From positions 28,997 through 92,996 of the forward strand of contig NZ_NOKT01000033.1 in NCBI RefSeq assembly GCF_002237655.1: a stretch of DNA of 64,000 nt, read 5' to 3'. Under the pieces are notes generated by a model. It did no database searches. It was not told the origin of the DNA and saw only the letters and a list, made by a program, of their open reading frames with translations. This document shows, in pieces, positions 1 through 9,896 of the stretch. The position numbers were made by a program, and so were the translations under genes. Within the stretch, counting starts at the first letter, position 1. Each line of letters starts with the position of its first letter. The DNA comes from Streptomyces sp. XY006. Lineage in GTDB: Bacteria; Actinomycetota; Actinomycetes; Streptomycetales; Streptomycetaceae.

Positions 1-208
1 TCCGGCGGTGCGTGAGGTACTGGCCGGGGGTCTCGCCGTAGGCCTCCTTGAAGGCGCGGATGAAGTGATACCGCGAGTACCCGGCGTGCGCGGCCACCGT
101 GTCCAGGTCGAGCCCGGGGTCGGCCCAGTCCCGGTCCATGGCGTCCTTGGCGAGCCGGACCTGCCGCATCCTGTCCATGCGACCGATGGTGACACGGGGG
201 TCTGACAT
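1..208 (-). CDS. AraC-family transcriptional regulator, N-terminal part (cut by window edge)
   Basis: Reading the minus strand from the ATG at 208 gives an open frame to the window edge (69 codons). It starts MSDPRVTIGRMDRMRQ. Residues about 30-65 form an AraC/XylS-type helix-turn-helix, with the typical LDTVAAHAGYSRYHFIRAF and then GETPGQYL. The DNA-binding domain is therefore N-terminal; what follows (often an effector or glyoxalase-like domain in Streptomyces) lies outside the window. AraC proteins bind DNA and activate or repress nearby genes. Its 5' region contains repeat arrays that end near the 3' end of the MFS gene upstream. Family assignment is confident; the target is unknown. Confidence 0.8.
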   Translation of the reverse strand, partial: MSDPRVTIGRMDRMRQVRLAKDAMDRDWADPGLDLDTVAAHAGYSRYHFIRAFKEAYGETPGQYLTHRR

Positions 209-245
209 CGGCCGGTGCGCAGAGGGACGGGGGCGCGGGACAGCG

Positions 246-351
246 GAGTGCGGGCACGGGCTGGGGGTCGTCCCCGTGTGCGCCGGAACGCGAGTGCGGG
301 CACGGGCTGGGGGTCGTCCCCGTGTGCGCCGGAACGCGAGTGCGGGCACGG
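246..351. repeat. 46-bp direct tandem repeat, 2.3 copies
   Basis: A 46-bp unit beginning GAGTGCGGGCACGGGC starts at 246 and again at 292, and a partial third copy starts at 338. The copies look identical over their shared length. The array lies just upstream of the AraC gene start and may include its promoter region. It shows no coding logic on either strand. Confidence 0.85.
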
Positions 352-353
352 CA

Positions 354-382
354 AAGCCCCCGGGGCCGGAACCCGGGGGCTT
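354..382 (-). terminator. Hairpin terminator after the MFS gene
   Basis: A perfect 11-bp stem (AAGCCCCCGGG / CCCGGGGGCTT) closes a 7-nt loop. It lies downstream of the MFS stop codon on the minus strand and upstream of the AraC gene. It has the GC-rich stem without a long T-run that is usual for Streptomyces terminators. Confidence 0.7.
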
Positions 383-417
383 GTACGCGAGCCGATGTGC
401 AACACGGCCGTAAGTCG

Positions 418-567
418 GTGATGTGCCACTCGGCGACAGGCCGGTCAGTGACGTGCCGCTCGGTGACCTGCCGCTCGGTGACAGGCCAGTCGGTCACGTA
501 CCGGTCAGTGACGTGCCACTCGGCGACAGGCCGGTCGGTGACGTGCCGGTCGGCGACAGGCCGGTCG
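418..567. repeat. 15-bp tandem repeat array, ten units
   Basis: Ten contiguous 15-bp units run from 418 to 567. Two variants recur, GTGACGTGCCNCTCG and GCGACAGGCCGGTCG. Units 418-447 and 508-537 are nearly the same, which suggests an additional 90-bp higher-order duplication. One forward frame reads through as a degenerate five-residue repeat (PLGDRPVGDV-like), but it has no convincing start and runs opposite to the flanking genes. I treat it as non-coding. Confidence 0.85.
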
Positions 568-598
568 GTGACGTTGTCGCCGTTTCGCGCGGCGTCGG

Positions 599-2197
599 TC
601 AGACCGCCTCGGCCATCGGGGCCGGAGCCGCCGGGCCGTCGGCCTTGCCGTCCTCCGCCGACTTGGGGCCCGCTCCCTTCAGCGGCACCTCCTTCACGAA
701 CACCGCCGCCGCCAGGGCGAGGACCGCCACCGCTGCTCCCAGCAGGAACGCCGAGTGCGTACCGGCGGCGACCGCGTGCTGGTAGGCCTCCCGGGCCGCC
801 TCCGGCAGCCTGGCCAGGCTCGCCTGGTCGAGCTGGGCGGACTGCTCGGTCACCTTCGAGCCCAGCGCCCCGGCCCGCTCGGCCATGACGTCCTGGACGC
901 GGTGGTTGAACAGCGCGCCCATGATCGCGACGCCGAAGGAGGACCCCAGGGTGCGGAAGAGGGTGGTGGACGAGGACGCGACGCCCATGTCCTTCATCTC
1001 CACGCTGTTCTGCGCGACCAGCATGGTGATCTGCATCAGGCAGCCCATGCCGAGGCCGACCACGGCCATGAAGACACCGGACGTGAACCGCGAGGTCCCC
1101 GTGTCCATCGTGGACAGCAGGTACAGGCCGACGATCATCAGCGCGCTGCCCAGCACCGGGAACACCTTGTAGCGGCCGGTGTTGGTGGTCACGCGCCCGG
1201 CGACCATCGACGTGACGAGCATCGCGCCGAGCATCGGCAGCAGCAGCAGCCCGGAGTTGGTCGCGGAGGCGCCCTGCACGGCCTGCTGGTAGAAGGGCAG
1301 GAACAGCGTGGCGCCGAACATCACGAAGCCCGTGATGAAGCCGATGACCGACATCAGCGTGAAGTTCAGGCTGCGGAAGATGTGCAGCGGCAGGACCGGC
1401 TCCGCGGCGCGGGTCTGCCAGAACACGAACCCGACCAGTGCGGCGACGCCGATCCCGATCAGCTCCATGATCCGCGCCGAGGTCCAGGCGTACTCGGTGC
1501 CGCCCCAGGTGGTGACCAGCACGATCGCGGTGATGCCGACGGTCAGCAGCCCGGCGCCCAGGTAGTCGATCCGCGCCTGGGCCCGCTTCTTCGGCAGGTG
1601 CAGCACGGCGCTGACGGCGACCAGCGCGACCACGCCGAGCGGCAGGTTGATGTAGAACGCCCAGCGCCAGCCCCAGTTGTCGGTGATCGTGCCGCCGACG
1701 AGCGGGCCGCCGATCATCGCCAGCGCCATGACGCCGGCCATCATGCCCTGGTACTTGCCGCGCTCCCGGGGCGGGATCAGGTCGCCGATGATCGCCATGA
1801 CGCCGACCATCAGACCGCCGGCGCCGAGGCCCTGGACCGCGCGGAAGCCGATGAGCTGGCCCATGTCCTGGGCCATGCCGCTGAGCGCCGAGCCGATCAG
1901 GAACAGGACGATCGACGACAGGAACGTGCCCTTGCGGCCGTACATGTCGCCGAGCTTGCCCCACAGCGGGGTCGAGGCGGCGGTGGCGAGCGTGTACGAG
2001 GTGACCACCCACGAGAGGTGTTCGAGCCCGCCCAGCTCACCGACGATCGTCGGCATCGCCGTGCCGATGATCATGTTGTCGAGCATCGCGAGCATCATCG
2101 CGATCATCAGCGCGAGGAGCACGACCCGCACGCTCCTGGGCTGTTTCCCCCCGGTACCGGCGTCGGCCGCCGCCACCGTGTCCGTCGTGTCCGCCAT
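599..2197 (-). CDS. DHA2-family (14-TMS) MFS drug efflux transporter
   Basis: 532 residues, the usual length for EmrB/QacA-type proton-coupled drug exporters. About fourteen hydrophobic segments begin near residue 25. The GKLGDMYGRKG motif in the loop after TM2 is the MFS motif A, and the segment GPLVGGTITDNWGWRWAFYINLP matches the drug-antiporter motif C region. The C-terminal 25 residues are hydrophilic (KEVPLKGAGPKSAEDG). The gene is divergent from a TetR regulator across a 134-bp gap holding a large palindrome, the classic layout of a repressed efflux pump. It should export a hydrophobic or cationic compound across the inner membrane; the substrate cannot be read from sequence. Confidence 0.9.
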   Translation of the reverse strand: MADTTDTVAAADAGTGGKQPRSVRVVLLALMIAMMLAMLDNMIIGTAMPTIVGELGGLEHLSWVVTSYTLATAASTPLWGKLGDMYGRKGTFLSSIVLFLIGSALSGMAQDMGQLIGFRAVQGLGAGGLMVGVMAIIGDLIPPRERGKYQGMMAGVMALAMIGGPLVGGTITDNWGWRWAFYINLPLGVVALVAVSAVLHLPKKRAQARIDYLGAGLLTVGITAIVLVTTWGGTEYAWTSARIMELIGIGVAALVGFVFWQTRAAEPVLPLHIFRSLNFTLMSVIGFITGFVMFGATLFLPFYQQAVQGASATNSGLLLLPMLGAMLVTSMVAGRVTTNTGRYKVFPVLGSALMIVGLYLLSTMDTGTSRFTSGVFMAVVGLGMGCLMQITMLVAQNSVEMKDMGVASSSTTLFRTLGSSFGVAIMGALFNHRVQDVMAERAGALGSKVTEQSAQLDQASLARLPEAAREAYQHAVAAGTHSAFLLGAAVAVLALAAAVFVKEVPLKGAGPKSAEDGKADGPAAPAPMAEAV

Positions 2198-2223
2198 CGC
2201 TTCCCACTCCCCCAGCTACCGCT

Positions 2224-2293
2224 ACTTACTTGCCGACCGGCTAGTGACTACACTCGGAAGCTAGCCGCGGAACTAGCCGGGCGTCAAGTAAGT
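2224..2293. promoter_or_regulatory. Large palindromic operator between MFS and TetR genes
   Basis: Two 21-bp arms (2224-2244 and 2273-2293) are inverted copies with 19/21 matches and share one centre at 2258.5. The outer blocks are ACTTACTTG / CAAGTAAGT and the inner blocks CCGGCTAG / CTAGCCGG. A further CTAGCCG lies at 2261-2267. The symmetry and position fit binding by the adjacent TetR protein, controlling both divergent genes. Binding itself is inferred. Confidence 0.75.
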
Positions 2294-2331
2294 TTATGGA
2301 AAGCGAGCGGCGTAGGAGGATGGGCGGCACC

Positions 2332-2916
2332 ATGGACGGCACCAGGCAGCGGCGCCGCGGGGACACCCGCCGGCGCATCCAGGACGTGGCCCTCGAACTC
2401 TTCGCGGAGCAGGGCTACGAGAAGACGTCCTTGCGCGAGATCGCCGAGCGCCTGGACGTCACCAAGGCGGCGCTCTACTACCACTTCAAGACGAAGGAAG
2501 AGATCCTCGTCAGCATCTTCGAGGACCTCACGCAGCCGATCGAGGACCTGATCGACTGGGGCCGGAGCCGGCCGCACACGCTGGAGACCAAGCAGGAGAT
2601 CATCCGCCGCTACGCCGACACGCTCGCCGAGGCGGCCCCGCTGTTCCGCTTCATGCACGACAACCAGGCATCGGTGCGGGACCTGCGGATCGGCGAGTCC
2701 TTCAAGGCGCGCGTGCACAGCCTGCGCGACATCATCGTCGACCCGGACGCGGACCTGGTCGACCAGGTCCGCTGCGCCAGCGCGATCTTCACGCTGCACG
2801 CCGGGATGTTCCTGCTCCAGGACGTGGGAGACGACCCCGAGGAGCGGCACAAGGCCGTTCTCGAGGTCGCCACGGATCTGGTGACCCAGGCCCACCGGGG
2901 AGCCAGGAGCTCCTAG
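2332..2916 (+). CDS. TetR-family transcriptional repressor
   Basis: About 194 residues. The N-terminal HTH (RRRIQDVALELFAEQGYEKTSLREIAERLDV then TKAALYYHFKTKEEIL) is typical TetR; the C-terminal helical region would bind a ligand. I chose the ATG at 2332 because AGGAGG at 2314-2319 lies 12 nt upstream; an ATG at 2320 would sit directly on that site, and an in-frame ATG at 2296 has no clear RBS and lies close to the operator. It probably represses the divergent MFS exporter and itself, released by the exported drug or a metabolite. This functional link comes from gene arrangement and the shared palindrome, not from a specific orthologue. Confidence 0.88.
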   Translation: MDGTRQRRRGDTRRRIQDVALELFAEQGYEKTSLREIAERLDVTKAALYYHFKTKEEILVSIFEDLTQPIEDLIDWGRSRPHTLETKQEIIRRYADTLAEAAPLFRFMHDNQASVRDLRIGESFKARVHSLRDIIVDPDADLVDQVRCASAIFTLHAGMFLLQDVGDDPEERHKAVLEVATDLVTQAHRGARSS

Positions 2917-2918
2917 CG

Positions 2919-2943
2919 GACCCGGTCGGCGCGGGGCCGGGTC
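2919..2943. terminator. Short hairpin between convergent tetR and M23 genes
   Basis: GACCCGG / CCGGGTC arms (7 bp) flank an 11-nt loop in the 25-bp gap between two convergent genes. It may act as a bidirectional terminator. It is short, so confidence is moderate. Confidence 0.5.
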
Positions 2944-3655
2944 AGACCTTCACGCCCTTGGCGCGCAGGAACTTGACCGGGTCGACCGCCGAGCCGTAGT
3001 TCGGGGTCGTGCGGATCTCGAAGTGCAGGTGGGGACCGCTGGAGTTGCCGGTGTTGCCGGACCGGGCGATCTCCTGGCCGGTCTTGACGACCTGGCCGAT
3101 GCGCACGTTGACCTTCGACAGGTGGGCGTACTGCGAGTAGGTGCCGTTGCCGTGCTTGATCACGACGGCGTTGCCGTAGGCGGGGCCGTCACCGGCGCCG
3201 TTGCCGCCGGCCTTGACCACCGTGCCGCCGTGGGCGGCGACGACCTGGGTGCCGCTCGGGACGGCGTAGTCCTGGCCGCTGTGGGTGGACTGCCACATGC
3301 CGCCGTTCTGGGCGAAGCTCGCGGAGAGCTTGTACTTCTTCACCGGGTCGACCCAGGACGGCTTGGCCTTCTTCGCGGCCGCCTTCTTCGCGGCGGCCTT
3401 CTTCTCGGCCGCCTTCTTCGCCGCGGCGGCCTGGGCGGCCTTCTCGGCCTTCACGGCCTCGGCCTTGGCGGCCTTGGCCTGGGCGGCGGCCTGTGCCTGG
3501 ACGGCACTGGCGGCACCGGACGCGGCCGTGGTGTCGGCGGCGGACGCGACCCCGGCTCCCAGTGCGACCGAGACACCGAGGCCGGCGGCCAGCACGGTCG
3601 CACGGGTGCGGAGCTGGGACGTACGGAAGGAACGGGACGTGACGCGCTGGGACAT
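2942..3655 (-). CDS. Secreted M23-family peptidoglycan endopeptidase
   Basis: 237 residues from the ATG at 3655 (MSQRVTSRSFRT). A signal peptide covers residues 1-~38 (hydrophobic ATVLAAGLGVSVALGAGVASA, cleavage near ASAAD). Residues ~45-95 form a low-complexity Ala/Lys/Glu segment (repeated KKAAAKKAA), probably helical and cell-wall binding. The C-terminal ~130 residues are a LytM/M23 zinc metallopeptidase: HSGQDYAVPSG carries the HxxxD metal pair and SGPHLHFEIR the HxH pair. It should cleave peptide cross-links in peptidoglycan outside the cell. An upstream in-frame start at 3745 exists, but the signal peptide argues for 3655. Confidence 0.88.
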   Translation of the reverse strand: MSQRVTSRSFRTSQLRTRATVLAAGLGVSVALGAGVASAADTTAASGAASAVQAQAAAQAKAAKAEAVKAEKAAQAAAAKKAAEKKAAAKKAAAKKAKPSWVDPVKKYKLSASFAQNGGMWQSTHSGQDYAVPSGTQVVAAHGGTVVKAGGNGAGDGPAYGNAVVIKHGNGTYSQYAHLSKVNVRIGQVVKTGQEIARSGNTGNSSGPHLHFEIRTTPNYGSAVDPVKFLRAKGVKV

Positions 3656-4095
3656 CGAAACCTCGTGGGGAAGGGGACGGAGAAAACCACCCGGCGCGCA
3701 GTCGCTCGCCGAATGGCCATCCCTTGGTAACCCGAGGCCCGACAAACTCCCAAAAACGTGATCTACGACAGAAGTTAGTAATTTCGTTCAGTGTTCTACG
3801 TCTCTTGACACACCCCTCATTCGGGACGAAACAGAGCATGAGCCTGCACTTCCGCCCCTTCCACGGGGGCGATGCCCGTTTCCTCCCGGGCCGCTCACCA
3901 CTATTCCAGGTAGTAACGGACATATCGCCTGTGCGGCATGTCACCGGAGCCCTTCTGCGGTCCTTCCGGAAATGTGGCGCACGCTACTAGGCACCTACCG
4001 TCCGGTAACCCTACGGTTCCCCTCGCGCCACCCTCGCCCACGAGCATGCACACGACATGTTGGCAGCGTCATTGACGTGAGAGGACCCCCACGAC
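3656..4095. other. 440-bp intergenic region between divergent M23 and HAD genes
   Basis: No convincing gene. The M23 side holds a stretch with lower GC than its surroundings (about 3750-3830), likely containing its promoter and a long untranslated leader. Leaders of Streptomyces cell-wall hydrolase genes often carry ydaO (c-di-AMP) riboswitches; I looked for that consensus and could not confirm it. GAGAGGA at 4079-4085 is the RBS for the HAD gene. Confidence 0.45.
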
Positions 4096-4737
4096 ATGCA
4101 GACCCGACGCCCCTGGCTGCACCGCGCATCCGTCACCGCCGTCTCGGCGGCCGCCCTGGTGGCCATGGCCGCACCGGCCGACGCGGCGACCCCCACCCGC
4201 GCCTCCGCGCCCGCCACAGCCGCCGCCACGACCGCGGCGGCGGACGTCGACTACGCCACCTGGCAGCGGGACTGTCAGGCCGTGATGGACCAGGCGCTGC
4301 CCTACCTGAAGCAGCGGATCGCGGCCCCGAAGCCGGGCGAGAAGCAGGCTGTCGTCCTCGACATCGACAACACGGCGCTGGAGACGGACTTCGGCTTCAG
4401 CTACCCGCAGCCGGCCAACAAGCCGGTCCTGGAGGCCGCCAGATACGCGCAGGAACGCGGCGTCGCCGTGTTCTTCGTGACCGCCCGCCCCGGGATCATC
4501 TACTCGTTCACCGAGTACAACCTGAAGCAGACCGGCTACCGGGTCTCCGGGCTCTACGTCCGCAACTTCATCGACCTCTTCAAGAACGTCGCCGACTACA
4601 AGACGGCCCAGCGCGTCGACATCGAGAAGAAGGGCTACACGATCATCGCGAACATCGGCAACAGCGCCACCGACCTCTCGGGCGGCCACGCCGAGCGGAC
4701 GTTCAAGCTGCCGGACTACGACGGCCAGCTCTCCTGA
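4096..4737 (+). CDS. Secreted HAD-superfamily acid phosphatase (class B-like)
   Basis: 213 residues. Residues 1-~32 are a signal peptide (AAALVAMAAPADAA). The catalytic HAD motif I is VVLDIDNTALETD (about residues 92-104), with DxD giving nucleophile and acid/base aspartates; motif II is the T of FVTARPG; the C-terminal region IIANIGNSATDLSGG provides the acidic motif. The fold matches HAD family acid phosphatases (subfamily IIIB), which remove phosphate from exported phosphomonoesters. An RBS (GAGAGGA) precedes the ATG. It stands alone, is divergent from the M23 peptidase, and has a strong terminator downstream. Pho control is plausible, but no clear PHO box was recognised. Confidence 0.85.
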   Translation: MQTRRPWLHRASVTAVSAAALVAMAAPADAATPTRASAPATAAATTAAADVDYATWQRDCQAVMDQALPYLKQRIAAPKPGEKQAVVLDIDNTALETDFGFSYPQPANKPVLEAARYAQERGVAVFFVTARPGIIYSFTEYNLKQTGYRVSGLYVRNFIDLFKNVADYKTAQRVDIEKKGYTIIANIGNSATDLSGGHAERTFKLPDYDGQLS

Positions 4738-4758
4738 CCGCCTGACCGACTGCGGGCA

Positions 4759-4793
4759 GTCTCGCCCCCGTTTCGTGATCCCGGGGGCGAGAC
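4759..4793 (+). terminator. Terminator of the HAD phosphatase gene
   Basis: A perfect 12-bp stem (GTCTCGCCCCCG / CGGGGGCGAGAC) closes an 11-nt loop 21 nt after the HAD stop codon. Confidence 0.8.
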
Positions 4794-4833
4794 GGCCGGC
4801 CCCGACGGTGCTCGACAGCAGCCCGGCGCCCCC

Positions 4834-5480
4834 ATGGGCGACGTCCAAGCGGTCCGCCTCGGCCACCGCGAGCCGGCCAGGCGGCTGCACCGCTCGGGCC
4901 CCGCCCCCGACGGCCTGGCCGGCCTGCCGCTCACCGATCTGGTGCTCGCCCACCTGGTGCTCTCCGCCCCCGACGCGGTCCTCACCGGACTGGCGGTACC
5001 TGCGGCGGCTCACCCGGCTCTCCATCACCCGGAGCCTCCCGGGAGACCGGCTCACCGGCACCCTGCCCACCGAGGCGCCCCTGCTCAGCCTCTTCCTGGG
5101 GATGGACTCCACCCTCTCCACGGGCCTGCGCGGCCTGTCCCGGTGGCCCACGCTGCCGTCCCTCACGTCCGGCGTGTCCGGCCGGCAGTGCCTGAGCGCC
5201 GAGGACTGGTCCGAGGTGGCCGCCCTGCCGGTGCTGGCGTCGCTGTCCCGCTACGGCGCCCGGAGGCCTACGCCCACGAGGCCGCCATGTCGGAGCTGCC
5301 CGGCGGGCGGGATCCGCGGATTCTCGGCGATCCGCCGGCCATCAAGGCGCTGCCGGTCATCGCCTCCCGGCTGCCCGGGCCGCCCACGGTGGGTGTCGGC
5401 CCGCTCCACGGCGGCTCCCTCGCCCCCTACGCCGACGGCTTCCCCACCGTCGAGATCATCCGCGTCCGACCCCGGACACG
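4834..5480 (+). pseudogene. Decayed leucine-rich-repeat-like gene (possible STAND/NACHT NTPase C-terminus)
   Basis: No single intact gene fills this 750-bp gap, but protein-like, leucine-patterned segments occur in different forward frames in sequence. Frame 1 holds GLAGLPLTDLVLAHLVL (about 4910-4970). Frame 2 then holds LRRLTRLSITRSLPGDRL, APLLSLFLG and LSAEDWSEVAALPVLASLSRYG (about 4990-5260). Frame 1 resumes with IKALPVIASRLPG and GFPTVEIIRV (5340-5466). This pattern resembles the C-terminal leucine-rich tails of Streptomyces NACHT/STAND NTPases, broken by at least two frameshifts and lacking the N-terminal NTPase part. The family suggestion is tentative; the frameshifted coding character is what I can see. 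Confidence 0.45.
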
Positions 5481-5485
5481 GCGAA

Positions 5486-5514
5486 GGGGCCGGTGCCCGG
5501 AAGGCACCGGCCCC
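5486..5514 (-). terminator. Terminator of clpC
   Basis: Perfect 12-bp stem GGGGCCGGTGCC / GGCACCGGCCCC with a 5-nt loop, 28 nt beyond the clpC stop codon on the minus strand. Confidence 0.85.
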
Positions 5515-5542
5515 TCTCGTCCGGCTCACTCGGCCGTGACGG

Positions 5543-8068
<2,526 letters not shown>

Positions 8069-8376
8069 CGTTAATCGCTCCTCAGAGCGGTCAGGCAGTG
8101 GGGGGAACTTCCCCTCCCTGTCCTTCCGCAGCTTAGTCCCGCAAGCGGGGACCGCTCATTCCAACTGCCGACACCGTCCTTGGCCTCCTGACCCCGAACG
8201 CCGACATCTGCTCCAACCCGATGGTGCGAGACGATGTTCCCGCAGGCCAGGCAGATACCCCACTCGCCAGTACGCCGATGGCGAACGTGAGACGTCCTTT
8301 CCTGCGTGTCGCCCCCTCCCACTAGGGATGTCTTACCCGGGGGGACCGACAGTCCATGCCGAGCGCCCCCGTTCCC

Positions 8377-8393
8377 TCCGCTACGGGCGAACA
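8377..8393 (-). promoter_or_regulatory. ClgR-box-like site in the clpC upstream region
   Basis: On the minus strand GTTCGCCCGTAGCGGAG contains CGC-N5-GCG with the flanking GTT and GGA expected of actinobacterial ClgR sites; the central A of the consensus is G here. It lies 309 bp upstream of the clpC start, inside the 440-bp gap 8069-8509 between clpC and the divergent hypothetical gene. I saw nothing else definite in that gap. Confidence 0.4.
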
Positions 8394-8509
8394 ACCTTGC
8401 GCCTCCGCGCACCCCCCGCACGCCCCCGTTTCGCCACGCTGTGCGCTCACATCAGCACACAAAGTCACAGCAGCGTAACCCGCGCGCCCTTCCGGCGGTT
8501 GCACTTGGC

Positions 8510-9280
8510 ATGTTCGGCGCCCTCCCCTCCGTGACCGGCCGCACACCCGGCGCGATCCCGCGGCCCCGCCGCTGCCGGGTCCGGCGGTGGTACGAGGACG
8601 CCCTGGGCTGGCCGACGGCGCCCGGGGACCCGGTGCGGCTGGCGCTCGGGGTGCGCTTCGACGTCCTGGACGTACCGGCGGAGGCGGGAGCCGCCGCGCT
8701 GCGGCGCCTGGGGCCGCGCTCTCCGGTGGCCGTCCGGGGCGGGCGCGTGCAGCTGCTGGTGGCCGCGGGCAGCGCGGAGGAGCTGCCGGGGCTGCTGGAG
8801 TGGCTGGACTGGGGAACCCTGCCGCTGGACCTCAGGGCCCTCGGCTCGGGCGCTTGCCTTCAGGCGCCGCTGCCGCCGGCGGCGTCCCTCCGGGAGGAGG
8901 CGCCGTCGCTTCGCGTACCGGACGCGCGGTCGGCCGGCGGTACGGGCGACGCGGGCGTCCCGTCACCCCCCGCTACGGGCGTCGCGGGCGTCCCGTCACC
9001 CCCCGGTGCGGACGTGCCGCCGCCGCGTGCTCCCGGCCCGGGTGCCGGCCGGCCGCTTCCCCTGGGCCGGCTCGGTTCCCAGGGGGCCGCCGTGTGGCTG
9101 CGGCCCCCCGAGCCGGGATGCGAGGTCGAGGCCTCGCTGCCGACGCTGTCGGCCTTGGGGGGCGGTGGAGACGCCCCCGATCTCGTGCGGCTGGTGGACA
9201 CGGTGGCCACGCACTGCCACCGGGTCCGGCTGCGGCGCGCGGGCGCCCAGCCGCCGGCCTCGCGTACGCAGGGTCGGTAG
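8510..9280 (+). CDS. Conserved Streptomyces protein of unknown function (possible prim-pol-like fragment)
   Basis: 256 residues if the ATG at 8510 is used; the RBS there is weak and the open frame extends upstream, so the start is uncertain. Residues ~25-110 (WYEDALGWPTAPGDPVRLALGVRFDVLDVP and LLEWLDWG) look like the N-terminal core of the bifunctional primase/polymerase-type proteins that Streptomyces carries in shortened form, but catalytic residues are not evident. A Pro-rich linker (~145-190) includes a duplicated AGVPSPP. The C-terminal part (GAAVWLRPPEPGCEVEASLPTL, VDTVATHCHRVRL) is compact. It converges on lsr2 with a 9-bp gap. Function unknown. Confidence 0.65.
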   Translation: MFGALPSVTGRTPGAIPRPRRCRVRRWYEDALGWPTAPGDPVRLALGVRFDVLDVPAEAGAAALRRLGPRSPVAVRGGRVQLLVAAGSAEELPGLLEWLDWGTLPLDLRALGSGACLQAPLPPAASLREEAPSLRVPDARSAGGTGDAGVPSPPATGVAGVPSPPGADVPPPRAPGPGAGRPLPLGRLGSQGAAVWLRPPEPGCEVEASLPTLSALGGGGDAPDLVRLVDTVATHCHRVRLRRAGAQPPASRTQGR

Positions 9281-9289
9281 TGCCGCTGT

Positions 9290-9625
9290 TCAGCCGTTGG
9301 CCTTCTCGTAAGCCTCGCGGATGGTCGCGGGAACACGGCCGCGGTCGTTGACCTCGTAGCCGTTCTCCTTCGCCCAGGCGCGGATCGCCGCGGTGTCCTG
9401 GCTGCCGCTGGAAGCGGCGCGCGTCTTTCCGCGCCCGCCCGAAGCACGGCCTCCGGTACGACGACCGCCCTTCACGTAAGGCTCGAGAAGGCCACGGAGC
9501 TTGTCCGCATTGGCGGTGGTGAGATCGATCTCGTACGTCTTGCCGTCCAGCGCGAACGTCACGGTCTCGTCCGCCTCGCCACCGTCGAGGTCGTCGACAA
9601 GAAGGACCTGAACCTTCTGTGCCAC
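9290..9625 (-). CDS. lsr2: Lsr2, H-NS-like nucleoid-associated xenogeneic silencer
   Basis: 111 residues from a GTG at 9625 (VAQKVQVLLVDDLDGGEA). GAAAGG, 7-8 nt upstream, supports this start over the in-frame codons further 5'. The N-terminal ~60 residues form the beta/alpha oligomerisation domain (DETVTFALDGKTYEIDLTTANADKLRGLL). A basic linker (GGRRTGGRASGGRGKTR) follows. The C-terminal DNA-binding domain ends IRAWAKENGYEVNDRGRVPATIREAYEKANG and contains the RGR AT-hook-like motif. Lsr2 coats AT-rich DNA and silences horizontally acquired and specialised-metabolite genes. Its promoter carries a 12-bp palindrome described separately. Confidence 0.96.
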   Translation of the reverse strand: MAQKVQVLLVDDLDGGEADETVTFALDGKTYEIDLTTANADKLRGLLEPYVKGGRRTGGRASGGRGKTRAASSGSQDTAAIRAWAKENGYEVNDRGRVPATIREAYEKANG

Positions 9626-9691
9626 CGGATTTCCTTTCATCGATATCTTCAGGGCCGGGGTGTGCCGGCGTCCGCCGTATCGCCGTCCCCT

Positions 9692-9720
9692 GTTATATGC
9701 AGTACTGCAGTACCTCGGAA
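9692..9720 (-). promoter_or_regulatory. Candidate lsr2 promoter with a 12-bp palindrome in the spacer
   Basis: On the minus strand a -35-like TTCCGA (9720-9715) and a -10-like TATAAC (9697-9692) are 17 bp apart, 67 nt upstream of the GTG start. The perfect palindrome GTACTGCAGTAC (9702-9713) fills the spacer, where a bound protein would block RNA polymerase. The -35 match is weak, but the spacing is ideal. Confidence 0.5.
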
Positions 9721-9896
9721 AGCAAACCGCTTTTGCCGGAAAAACACAAACCCTCGGCAGAGACCGGTAGCCCCGCCTCCGTCCGGAAACGTGCGCGTTT
9801 CGGACATAGGGCACCGGGGCAGGGGGCGCGCCTCGGAATATGCCTTGACGAACCGGGCGGGCCCAGTTGTGGCCGGACTGTTGTCCGCCTCGGCGA

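Noticed and set aside
418..567. CRISPR array
   Set aside because: Units are contiguous 15-mers without unique spacers, and there are no cas genes.
755..2551. 598-residue open frame opposite the MFS and TetR genes
   Set aside because: His/Asp/Gln/Arg-rich composition typical of antisense shadows in GC-rich DNA; both strands cannot hold such clear families, and the MFS protein is well conserved.
3656..3900. ydaO (c-di-AMP) riboswitch before the M23 gene
   Set aside because: I looked for the conserved blocks by eye and found no convincing match.
3189..3944. 251-residue minus-strand frame overlapping the M23 gene
   Set aside because: Arg/Gly-rich frame shadow of the M23 gene's low-complexity region.
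8071..8421. 116-residue minus-strand frame upstream of clpC
   Set aside because: No family resemblance, poor RBS, and it covers the expected clpC promoter region.
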